In this document: piece by piece, positions 22,778 to 33,458 of the stretch
How the letters are laid out: the number at the start of each line of letters is the position of its first letter
Numbering within the stretch: position 1 is the stretch's first letter
Origin: Cladochytrium replicatum
Lineage: Eukaryota; Chytridiomycota; Chytridiomycetes; Cladochytriales; Cladochytriaceae
Direction of reading: 5' to 3'
Assembly: GCA_025526935.1 (NCBI GenBank)
Contig: JAHLKD010000138.1
Location: 1 to 64,000, forward strand
Length of the DNA stretch: 64,000 bases
The notes under the pieces: model-generated
The model's database searches: none
Told to the model about the DNA's origin: nothing
Seen by the model: only the letters and a program-made list of their open reading frames with translations
Position numbers and translations under genes: made by a program

Positions 22778-23709
22778 TCATGATCCACTTCTTGGATACG
22801 GAATGAAGCTCATGCTCCCAGGCTCTTCGCTGCCACCTGCAGCCCCGACGACTAAGACGCTCAAGTGCCGGCCAGGGTTGACTCCTCCTCCCACTGAATC
22901 AGGTGGCGCGGCGATGCTGTAGCCTGAAGAGATTCGCACAAGGTTTGTGTAGTATTGCTGCAAGGCGTCTGCGCTGACCGCGAGATGCCATTCGAGCATA
23001 GCGCAGAATTCGACTTCTAGGAGATTGAGTTCCAAAACTGAAACGCCTCCGACCTGGAAGTAAAAGATTCCGTTGTTGGAAATCACAACATGACAAACAT
23101 CGCGTTACCTTTGCAAAGTGAGAATTTGTGCAATAAACGTCTGAAACTGCTTTGCTGCCCGCAGTTACAGCAGCGATTATAAATCTTATGGAGACAAAAA
23201 TATAAATAAGATTTCAGCATTAATGATATACATTGCTTACCTGTGTGCCGTCAAGCTGGAGATGGTGAAGTGGCGGTGTAGCTCGCACGCTCGGTCGATG
23301 TAGATAAGGAGGAGAATAAGAACGGATTTTTCCATGGATGCATACTTCACGATGCGAGAGATGTAGTCGTAGAGTGTGATGCTGTGGAAGGAATAGACGA
23401 GAATCAAAAGGAGATTCACACAAAACTGAACCGCCAATCCAACAGGACAATCAATTCCAAATCCGCCCATGATCCAAGTAGGATAATCACTTCCAAATCC
23501 ACCGATGATCCAAGGCCAAATGTTCTGATATCTCTCCAGCTCCAGCGATCGGGTCAAACACCCATTGCCGAGTACACAAATTCAAACCTCGGCTGGTGTA
23601 AAAAGAATTACCTTGGTGCAGCTCTGGAGTGAAATCTGGTGAGGTTTGTATGTGTTACCCTGATGCTGTCATTGTGAGCGATGAGTTTATTGATCATCTC
23701 GACGACCAT
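22778..23709 (-). CDS. Pho80-like cyclin (PCL family)
   Basis: Regulatory cyclin of the Pho80/Pcl type, which binds a Pho85-like kinase. Minus-strand exons: ...-23612 (at least from an ATG at 23709), 23381-23241, 23184-23109 and 23053-22778, separated by introns of 230, 56 and 55 bp with consistent phases. The product shows the family signature in order: KLIAHND, LTRFHSRAAPSIT, YDYISRIVKYA, LLLIYIDRACEL, FTISSLTAHRFIIAAV, then GGVSVLELNLLEVEFCAMLEW and YYTNLVR. The tail of about 50 residues is Gly/Pro/Ser-rich. From 23709 the protein is 196 residues; an acceptor site just upstream (23721-23722) suggests a further 5' exon that I could not fix. A phosphate-signalling cyclin near a Gde1-like phosphodiesterase is suggestive, because both are controlled by phosphate supply in yeast, but the two are not adjacent partners of a known cluster. 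Confidence 0.85.
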
Positions 23710-23721
23710 TGCTATCACATC

Positions 23722-25940
23722 TGTCCAGATACAAGAAAAAAGTGAGAGTGTCAGAACACCTCAGCCCATTGGTGACGCATGAACACGCCCATAATCCCCC
23801 ACACACTGGTATGAGGCGAGAAATCAGAGAGTGGTAGTACCGGCAGTGTCGCATTGGTGAAAGAAGTAAGGAAGTCCTCGTAGTGGTGGTGGCATTATGT
23901 TCCCAGGTGGTGCGAGATAGCTGTCGTATCTATTCGTAGAGTTCTGAATTTGAGACTCGGTCTCCCTCCGTGTCTGCCCGATTGATGGTTTCTGTCGGTG
24001 TTACTGAACCAGTTCGTTGGGTTCACACTTTCTGGCTGGTTGACGATCACCCGATCGTGGCTTAGTGTTCCTTGAGTTTCAGTGGCTTTGTGATGTGTTT
24101 TCCATCTTGATTCTGCTAAAACTACAACCTGCTGTGTGTTTCTCGGTCCCACACAAATATACCTGAACGCAACCCTTTCGAAGACGGTTTTCACTATTTT
24201 CTGGCGTAATTTTTAACACCGCCTAGAAATATCGCCAACCTCCACAGACAACATGTCCGCCGTTGACGAGAAGCGTGCCTCGCGGCCATTTCCGATGCAA
24301 TAGCAGTGGCAATTGCAGCCGGACTGCCGCCTCCCGCTGCTCCTCCACCGCTTGCGGCCTCAGTGCTTAACCGGTCCCTACGATCCTCGGCTTCTGACCA
24401 AGATTTGAATGGATCCATGCCAAACTATCCAACAAGATGGTGCACCATTGATCACCAACTGCTTGATGAACTTTGCTAATGTGAAGAACTTTTGCTAATA
24501 ACTAAATTTGAATCAGGAAAACCATGTCATCCTTCTAGGGCTTGCAAAGCAAATTGTCCCTGATCCAGTCTACATTGACTTGGCGCCTGTTTGATTCGTT
24601 TTTTGTCAAGAGATATGGTGCGTATATTTAGCTGAGTTGTTCATGACGAAGCAATACTGATTACAGCATTCATTAGAAACGGGAAACATCATTGTTGAGG
24701 GCCACATACTTCTGTCGTACGCTAGTCCTGTCACCATCACGAGCTTTTTGGTCGAAATCTACTGCAGCTCCACTCTTCGAACTTCAATAACTCCAGTGAA
24801 CACCAGCCCACCGTCTTCGGCGCAAACTACTCCAATAGCTTCGAAAACTCAGTTTAAGCTTCCATTCCCTGCAAGTAGCTCTGTACCTTTATCTACTTCA
24901 TTTTCATCTTCATGTACATTTTCACGAATGCAACTCTTTATCCGCCTCCAATAATCTCAACAACGTGCTGGTTGAAGATCCGGAGGACGAGGAAGCCTCT
25001 GAGCCTGGGAGTGTGCTGTTGAGCGTACGGCAAAACCATGCCGTTTTTCGACGGCATTCAAGGCAGGGCGGTAGTACGGTGACGCTTCAGAAATGGCCGA
25101 CGTCGGGGCTTTCGGTGTCATGTTGACGGTGCAGTTCCCAAGCGTGGAAAGAGCGGTGTCGTTCCATTGCTCCGGAGCAGGTGGCATTGTCGCGCAGCCA
25201 TTCAATCAGTCTAGACTCGTGGTGCCGTTGCGACAGGTTCTGTCGCCGTTGCAGCACCGCCAGGTTCGGGGGGGGCTATGATCTATCGGCGGCGAATCTG
25301 TTGGTTGCAGAGAGGGTGTAGTTGCTGCGGTTGTTGGGGTCGAAGATTTGCCATTGTATGAGCCTAGAGGTCGACGTAGAAGGTCGGAATGTTTCATGGA
25401 GTGGTACGAATAGAAGCGGGAATGCGAATTCGGAAGAGAATAATTATTTCGTGGGCTGGGCGTCGGAGATGCGTCTGTAGACTGGGTTGTAGATTGTACA
25501 TATGATTGTATATTTATTTGGAGGGCATTCGTGAGCAACATTCGAACACGTTCAAAGGTTCCTTCATTTTTTGCATCTTGTTTGGTTCATGTTTCTGTCG
25601 TAATAAGCACAATGCATTGGTGGTGTGTGATCCTCATCTATCAACCTTTCAGTTGCTTTAGCAGTTTCACAGCTCCCGGCCCACCCCAGCTCGTCCTTAC
25701 CTAGATCATTGCATGCCTCCGCTGATACATCGATCGACGTGACCATTGGATCGATTGGAATGTTATGGATTGGTCTGAAATTGCGTATTGGACTAAAAGA
25801 AATGACATGGAGTGTACAGGTACTTAAAGAGAAGAACTCATACGCAGACCAATCTCTGAATACTCCCATTTCAAGACGATCAGACCGGGGTGATCCTATT
25901 ATTTTTCTCTGAATTTTTGAAACATTTTTTGCTTGAAAGA
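23722..25940. other. Stretch without a recognised gene
   Basis: The first part probably holds the promoter and first exon of the Pho80-like cyclin (minus strand). The Ala/Gly-rich frame 24194-24418 (minus) and the Ser/Thr/Pro-rich frame 25206-25541 (minus) look like low-complexity coding or chance; neither has a recognisable domain. Confidence 0.4.
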
Positions 25941-25949
25941 TTAGGTTAT

Positions 25950-26400
25950 TTTTCATAGCTCTCCACTTCGAAATTGTGGACAAGATCTTAATACTTCTGG
26001 GCACCTGGGGCGGAGATTCACTGCTCGCATTCAAAGCTGCCACCAAGCTCACGAAACCACGTTCAAATTCCTATTAATGATCGTATCCTTACTGTCATCG
26101 AGGCATGTTCTCGAGGATCTGGTGGGGGGCTTGATCTCGACCGCCATCGTAATCCAAACATACTCGTCCGTGGCCTAGAAGTGCCTGTGTCTAGTGCAAA
26201 TCGCCACCGCGGTGTTGGACTGGTGGAGAAACAGCAGATTTAATCCAAAGCTTGGTCAGCCAGAATGGTTATGTGCAAATGTTCTTGATTGGTGGAAGTC
26301 AAGTGGGTTTGAAATTCAAGTATTTTCGATGCGATAGATTACGCAAGCGATGCTGGACAAGTTGAAGAGCACGTTCAATTGGTGGCCGAAGTGATGAAAG
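25950..26400 (+). pseudogene. WWK-repeat protein, decayed copy
   Basis: Translated in pieces it gives ILILLGTWGGDSLLAFKAAT, closely similar to the N-terminal ILIILGRWGDNPILAFRAAT of the intact gene at 29044, and further on CVLDWWRNSRFNP and VLDWWKSSGFEIQ, which are the repeat motif. Stops and frame changes break it into fragments and several repeats are missing. It lies 2.6 kb upstream of the intact paralogue in the same orientation and is probably an old tandem duplicate. Confidence 0.75.
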
Positions 26401-26514
26401 CAATATTGGATGGATCAGCTGCAAGCAGGGCTGAGAAGCTAAGCAACATAGTGATCAGAATTTATTCCGTTACAACCACGCTTAATCTTCTATTTGTTGC
26501 TGTGAAATACAATG

Positions 26515-27860
26515 CCTGAGAATTTCTCAAAACTTGTACGACCCAACCCCTATCGATGGGAAGATCATTATTGCGGCATTGGATTTACGCTTCACGGTGA
26601 ACTTGGCCATTCTCGCTCTTTCGCATGCCGTGGGAACATCGTACCACTGGTGAGTTGGCCATCGAGTCCCTCCGTGAGCGCAAACACGTTTTGTGCGAGA
26701 AGCTGCTAATCGCGAGCGCGCGAACAAAGAGCGTGTGCTTGAGAGCGAGTTCCGAGCTATGAATGCCACTCGGGCCGCATCGAATTTGCCTTTCCCATTC
26801 GTACGAGGTTGTTCATGCTCTCTCGCACCGGCTTTCTCGAAGAGTAAGGCAGCTTCGAGAGCATATACTTAATGTGACTGGGGTGACGGTGAGGAACGTG
26901 ACGCTGTTCCAGATGTTCAAGAAAACGGATATTCGGTTCGATTTGGGATTAGCTGGAGGCATATAGTTCGAGCTGGAATCGAGAAGGACGGAAAGAAGGT
27001 GAAATGCGATATAACGGTGAGTTTAAAAGATTTAATCTGCGAGGATTCAACAAATGCAATCATTGTGAACAATTTTGTGTTGGATTTGATCGTTTTGTGC
27101 GAGGAAAAGCTTGCAGAACACCTGAGGAAGCAGTGATCAGAGAGTTTCTCATTAGACTCTGTAGAAAGATCACTGATGCAGATATACAGCTACCTTCTAT
27201 GCGGAACATGAACAACAAAATCTTGTCTAAGTTGTATGTTCCTTGGGAACCAAAGCAAATTTCTGGAACTCTTCCTGCTGCTCCTGCAGGACAGGCTGCT
27301 GCAGATCAACCTACACAAGCTGCAGTTCCTGCAATGATCAATGGTCCTCAATTATCAATTTACGATCAACAATTTACTGAATGATTTGAGAGCTTTTGCC
27401 CAATATGATGTGTCTAACAAACACAAAAGGAAGGCATCTGAGCAAATGGCTACAACTCCATCTTCCAGTTCTAATCATTCATCAGTTGAACGTCGCAAAG
27501 CAAATGCTGCAGCTAAACGCATTGATCTGGATGATCCTTGCTCGATTCACAAAGATGCTGCTCATTCTAATGCTGAATGTCGCTGTCAGGCAAGGGAGTG
27601 TCCTTCAAAAGACAAATGCAAACAACCTGCACACAAGTCATTTTCAAACCCTTCATCTTCTGCCCCTCGTCGTAAGACTGAAGGGACGAAACGAACTTGT
27701 AATTTCTGTGAAAAGGAAGGTCATATCCAAATCCACTGTCGCAAATTGGGAACTCGAAGGTCATATCCAAATCCACTGTCGCAAATTGGGAACTCGAAGG
27801 TCATATCCAAATCCACTGTCGCAAATTGGGAACTCCATTCTAAAATCGTTTGAGCAAAAA
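26515..27860 (+). mobile_element. Retroelement gag-like fossil with zinc knuckle
   Basis: A broken gag-like region. It shows a helical gag-type part (about 26800-27380), a Ser/Pro-rich linker and one CCHC zinc knuckle (CNFCEKEGHIQIHC) near 27700, followed by a 40-bp tandem triplication. No pol or LTR was recognised on either side, so the family (Ty3/gypsy or Ty1/copia) cannot be settled; the knuckle itself is typical of LTR-element nucleocapsids. It is interrupted in a few places and looks old or partial. Confidence 0.6.
27717..27836 (+). repeat. 40-bp tandem repeat, three copies
   Basis: Three copies of a unit beginning AAGGTCATATCCAAATCCAC, identical except at the last bases. It starts inside the zinc-knuckle coding sequence of the gag fossil. 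Perfect identity suggests a recent local duplication. Confidence 0.95.
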
Positions 27861-29043
27861 TAATTCCGTACCAGACTCCTCTGTGCTGTCACAAGAGCGG
27901 GAAAATGGATGCTCTCTGTTAGTCAACTGTCACACAGCTTTCCGACCCATCACCGAGTCGTCCGCAAACGTAAATTCTCGCATCGCATCCCAAACAACCA
28001 CTTTCTATGCACCGCTCTATTCTGCTTTTCCACCCATCTTCCTGTGTCACCTTTCACTGGCTGCAAAATCATAAGGAGTCCAACCGCATACCAAGTTTGT
28101 ACGTGGACACATACAAATACTTTCGGAACTCATCAAATCCTATTCAACCACAGGCAACTCATTTTCACATCCTTCACCGGAAGTTATGTGAAATCAGTTG
28201 AACGTGTCAGTCGCTCGAACTCCATGCCGCTCGATGCCGCTCGATGATTTTCATTGGCTTCAATGTTGCCCGACCACCGGTGACAGGCATGTCAATGTGC
28301 AGATGAGCCACATGAAGGCTGGGAAGGTTCCCACGCTCACAAAGATGCTGAGGAGATGATTGACACGAACATCACAACTGAAATCAGGCGATTGGAGGCA
28401 GAAAAACATTCCATATGCAAATTATGACATTAAGAACCATTCAGTTATTTTTCTTGGGCATTATTGTGCAAAGCGTCATCGTTGGGGATATTCATGGGAA
28501 AATTGACTTTACTGTTGAATAGTTTTCTCTTGTATTTGTGATTGCAGTCAATCCGATCTTTGCTATAACACATCCACTGAACTTTATCAGTCTCATGATC
28601 GCTAGATATAATGGCCACCGCCATTTTATCGCCTTCCGATAAATGCAACTTATACTCGATTATTCACACACTTCGCAGGCGATGTTCATCCGATCCCGTT
28701 TGAATAAATGAGACTCACGAAACAAACAATTCGGAACAGAGCTCATTTAAAAAGAATTTAGTCCCAAAACAGCTTTTGGAGTTGCAACCGCTCCAGAGGA
28801 CTGTGATTCCTGCCTTTGAGGTAACTGAGGGGTGATCTTGTTTTGAGAAGCGCACCCCAATTTGTACTTTTGAAAAAAATTATCCCCTCTCTTGGACTGG
28901 GCCATCCACATAAAACAGCTCAAACGATGACTCCTCCATGAAAGCTATGGGGGCGGTAGTCGTTTGGTTGAATTTATGCTGTTTATAACGAAGCTTTTTT
29001 ATCAAGATTTTCGTGAGTTCGGTCGCGCTGTGCCACCAAACGA
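27861..29043. other. Stretch without a recognised gene
   Basis: Only short frames. The GC-balanced part 27860-28250 is open in several frames but matches nothing I know. The last ~100 bp should carry the promoter of the WWK-repeat gene. Confidence 0.4.
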
Positions 29044-30108
29044 ATGGCATCCAACAACCACGATGCCTATTGGACCGATTACCTGGAGTTGGACTATCTA
29101 GAGCTGGATCCCGCCCTCCAAGAGGTCTACCCTGACCAATACGCTACATCAGACTCTCTTGGTCCATCGGACACTTCCCACTCGACAAGGGATATTCTGG
29201 CCGGCATATTGGATGACTTCTGGGACAGCTCTTCGTCTTCGTACGACCATCTTTATCGTGCTATTCCGCGTGTTCCACAGAAAAAACTTCCACAAGGACA
29301 TACTCCTCCAAGGTTACCGCTTGAGCTCATCGACTACATTCTCATCATCCTCGGTCGATGGGGCGACAATCCAATTTTAGCGTTCAGAGCAGCGACACAA
29401 TTGAGGCGGCGGCACGTGCAGGCTCGAATTATCGACCTTATCATTTCAGTTGACATCGCTAGCGAACGTGGATTTGTTGGTGTACTGGATATGTACAAGG
29501 AGCGTAGAACGCCAATGGTCTACACTTCGGGTGCGATGGACAACGCGAGCGGATACGGACACACGAATATATTGGAGTGGTGGAAGGCGAGTGATCTTAA
29601 AATGCTTTGGAGCGCAAAGGCGATGGGATGGGCGAGCATAGAAGGTCACGTCGCAGTGCTTGAGTGGTGGAAGCAGAGTGGACTCGAATTGAAGTACAAT
29701 GTGTGGGTGATGCCAATGGCGTCCAAGCACGGGCATGTCGATGTGCTCGAGTGGTGGAAGAGCAGCGGACTGCCTATCAAATGGACGGATCATACGATGG
29801 ACTATGCTAGCAAGTACGGCCACGTGCATGTGCTCGAGTGGTGGAAGCAGAGCGGCCTGGCCCTCAAATACAGCGTGTATGCTTTACCTTTTGCTAGCGA
29901 AAACGGGAATGTAGCTGTGCTGGAGTGGTGGAAGACCAGCGGCTTGGAATTAAAATGGTCGGATGATGCAATGGAGGCGGTTTGGCGAAGCGGGAACACG
30001 GAGGTGATTGAGTGGTGGAGAAAGAGTGGTCTAATAGACTCGAAGCATAAGAAGAAAGGTGGTGGTGCTCTCAAGATGATGCGAAGTTGGCTGAACATGC
30101 TAGAGTAG
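29044..30108 (+). CDS. WWK-repeat protein (ankyrin-like solenoid), intact
   Basis: A 354-residue intronless protein. Residues ~95-150 (LPLELIDYILIILGRWGDN) look like an F-box-like helical head: a Leu/Ile-rich start followed by the tract AFRAATQLRRRHVQARI. From residue ~155 there are six or seven repeats of about 29 residues, each with a small-residue helix (AMxxASxxGH) and the block VLEWWKxSGLxLKW. Spacing and the Gly-His turn recall ankyrin repeats. Proteins of this kind form large families in chytrid genomes as far as I know, but their role is not established; an F-box-like head with a binding solenoid would suit a substrate receptor for ubiquitin ligation (inference). Three broken relatives lie elsewhere in the window (25950, 41339 and 45120). 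Confidence 0.85.
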   Translation: MASNNHDAYWTDYLELDYLELDPALQEVYPDQYATSDSLGPSDTSHSTRDILAGILDDFWDSSSSSYDHLYRAIPRVPQKKLPQGHTPPRLPLELIDYILIILGRWGDNPILAFRAATQLRRRHVQARIIDLIISVDIASERGFVGVLDMYKERRTPMVYTSGAMDNASGYGHTNILEWWKASDLKMLWSAKAMGWASIEGHVAVLEWWKQSGLELKYNVWVMPMASKHGHVDVLEWWKSSGLPIKWTDHTMDYASKYGHVHVLEWWKQSGLALKYSVYALPFASENGNVAVLEWWKTSGLELKWSDDAMEAVWRSGNTEVIEWWRKSGLIDSKHKKKGGGALKMMRSWLNMLE

Positions 30109-33100
30109 TGGATCTCATGTAGTATTTCTTTTTTGGACACGATTACGTATTTGGATCAAAAGTAGATTCACCAGTCATCATCATTTCAATTATGGCTGCT
30201 GGTTTTGTTGTGATTCACGGTTCAAATGAACCCTCGCCAACATCATTCAACTTCTCTCTGTGCAGCAACGTGAAACCCAAAGTATATGGGAGCAATGGTG
30301 CGGTCGATGTGTTTAGTTCTCACTCTTACTCCGGGATATTCAAGCTCAAGCTGGCTTCCGTATTTGTACAAGAATGAGTGTTCAATTCGCTCCATCTGTT
30401 ATGGAAGACTTTGAGATTCCATAAAAACGCCCAAATGAGCGCAATAAAAATGCAGGCCGAACAAGAGCCGCTGCGAGGGCAGAACTCACCAGGATCGAGG
30501 AAAATAGCGCAGGAGTTTCGCTTTCGTTCTTGCAATCGCTCGGCTTCTTAACCACTGCGTTCCCTGCTATTTCAACTCGATGTGTTACGTTCGATACCGA
30601 GCCTGAAAAGCACGCCCCGCCAAGACCCGTACCGATATCGGTTGCAGCTGATCGATGGATTACGGCAGCTGTGAACGGAGTTTACGGAAGACCGTGTGTG
30701 AAGCGATTGTGAAGGAAAGCTGACGATCAGCGATCGGCGAAGATGGTTATTTTCGAGTTGATGCAGTGGGCGCGCCGATTGAGTGGGTAAGACTTTTCGA
30801 CGCAGTTCAGGATCGATATTTGGAGGAGTCCCTATCCCTGGACGAATTGTTTGATGCGAGTGGAAATGAGGAGAAGCTTTTCTATGGACTCATGGATTCG
30901 ATTATGAAGCAGAATCTTGGGTATCTGTTCGATTCAATTCCAGAAGACTTTTGCCAATCACACTGGGCGTGGAAGCCTACACGATTGGTCGAGGATAACC
31001 CTTTTGAAATGGATTGGAAGGGACAAGAAAATCTGTGCGGGGTGAAAAGTGGAATGCGCTCTGTTTGGTGATTGGGCAAGATTCAAGATCACAACATGCG
31101 ACTGCAACAGTACATGCTCATCCACCACAACAATTGGCAATGACGAAATTGCTTCAACTCGGTGCTATATGCCACTGCGACACTGCATATCTGAGGGCTG
31201 TCAGAACAGAAGAACCATGTGTCTCACATCTGTATGCTGCACTGGATCGCTATCTGAAAGAATCGAACCAACCCTCTCCTGTAGATGATGAAGACCTCGT
31301 GACGGCGTCGCGCGAAAACTATCTAAGCAAGACTGCAAATAGGTCTATTCTTCCACCGCCGCAGTCAGCTGCTTCCATTCCAGTTCTGTCTATCTTGCGA
31401 GTCAGTGTCCCGTTACCAGAAGAGAATGAAGATGCGGATTCTAGTTTTCCTCGCCAATGCTGTTCTGAGGAGACTTGAGTTCTGTCCCAGATTTCACCCC
31501 ACATCCTCCACAAGATATATGGTCCATCCAAAATTTGGAATCTGAATCAGTTTCTGGAAACCACGTTTCCTCATGGATGGGATCTCCGTGCACAGCAGGC
31601 AGCTACTAACAAGAAAATGCAAGCCTGCGCTAGAAAGCTTACCTACGATTGTACTCTATGCGTAAGCATTCTAACTCTCATTGTTCTAGTTACAAAGGAA
31701 TGCTCATCAGCGACTCTTTTTCGCAGGGAGCTGAATCGTTGGACCCAGTACTTAACAGAACGGCGGACATGATCGAGGACGACCCACCTACTTTTCTCGT
31801 CCACTGATACGATCGTGATCGTCAAAATATCACACAAGAAGAGGAGCAGAAAATCGTTGAAATATGTGCGAAACTCAGATCACAAACCGAGGAAGTATGT
31901 TCCAAGATCTCTGGTGAGTGATTTAAAAGAGTGCTGGATTTTATTAGGGCTCATGTATTTCAGGCTAACACCCTCACACAGAACGTGCTGCATTCTGCAA
32001 TCGTAAAAGGGATCAATCCACTTCAACAACGGAGTAGAATGACAACGATAGACCTCACCGAATCTTGGATGCCGTTTCCAAGAAATCGATTGTGGGGCGT
32101 CGGGAGTGAGGGATATCAGAACCTATATAGGTGCATCGACGACAAGGCGGACAACAAGATGGAACGCGAACAGGCGATGTGGAGATCAATACCTTGCATA
32201 TGTGCTAACTGAGTGGGATGGTGGTTACGATTTGATATAAAGGACCTCATCGCGGTGTGTGGATAAGAGCTTTTTGGAATCAAGGGACGAGTTTTGACTC
32301 TTTATCAAAGATCAGTGAGAAAACAGCCATTGAGCATCTGCTCTTCCGATCCGCAGGTTGTGTCACTTGCGTTCGTGTCGGTCTGTTAAATGCAAGATTG
32401 CCCATATTCTCTTGATTGCTCAATGTAATTTTATAGGCTCTGGTTTGCTCGAAAAAGATATTGAAGCGCAGAACTTCATTGCCCTGCCGCTCATGCACAG
32501 GAAGCAAGTGTGAAGTTCCGAGCTCAAGCTCGAGCACTCGGAATATAGGAGGGCTGAAAGTTGTTGTTGCGTGCGATGACTATGGAGAAAACTATGACGA
32601 AGAAGAGTGGCAAGAAGTGAACATGGCTGCATACTACGGCAAACAGGGGATAGAGTACGAACGGCGACGCCGAGTGTGGATAGGTTGGTTCAAAATTGAA
32701 GTCGGTCAGTTGTAAAGACGTACGGGCGGAAGAATCTGGGAGGTCTTGCGAGACGAACTACTCCAGCTGAAGATCCGAACGATCAAATTGAAGTTCCCCT
32801 TTCCGATCGATCTGGGATACCAGTAATGGATCCTTCGAACCCAGCTCGAAAGCCCGCATCTGCACCGCCGACGAAGAACCCAGTACCAAAGTCGATCGAG
32901 TTGGATCTTGATTCTGAATCGGAGGACGAAAACGTCTCCGAAGCGATCCAGGCAATGAGGGAGCGGGTGAAGAACAAACGGGCACGAACTCCTACTCGAA
33001 CCCCAACTATATACACGCTCCAGATCCAATCCCGATATGTCAAATCAGAGAGCTGGGATCAATGCAGATGCGTTTGATATTTTGTTCACGGTGGATGTGG

Positions 33101-33458
33101 AGCGAGGGCAAATGCTGAATGAAGAAGAGGTGCACGGTGTGGAGCACAGAGATGTGGACGATGAGACGGCTTTGTGGTACATTAATTGTTGTCTTTCTTG
33201 TAGTTAATGACGTTTCAAATGCACAAGCGAAAAACAATATCCCAACTGTCGAACCTGAGACGGTACGAGTGATTCTGATCTTCACCATTCTGATCTGCAT
33301 TACAACAATATTTGTTATTTTTTTCAAATTGAAACAGGCATAGAAAAGAAAACATCCTTTGATCGATTAATTCAGATCACATTTTATGACTGATGCGAAA
33401 AACACAATCCCCATCTCACATATACCCGTCTCATTCCCTTTCGAGTTGGTTGGGACTT
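30109..33458. other. Unassigned stretch with coding-like plus-strand frames
   Basis: Several plus-strand frames have protein-like composition: 30410-30712, 30766-31071, 31490-31660, 31930-32212, 32560-32715 and 32826-33030. The last is acidic and Ser-rich (KSIELDLDSESEDENVSEA), preceded at about 32715 by KTYGRKNLG. They are offset in frame with possible short introns between them, so a multi-exon plus-strand gene or a decayed one may be present. I recognise no domain and could not build a consistent model. It ends 110 bp before the stop of the convergent beta-COP gene. Confidence 0.3.

Noticed and set aside
33119-33343. Small plus-strand frame with a membrane-like helix
   Set aside because: No homologue or splice context recognised and AT-rich hydrophobic runs arise easily by chance; left in the unassigned stretch.
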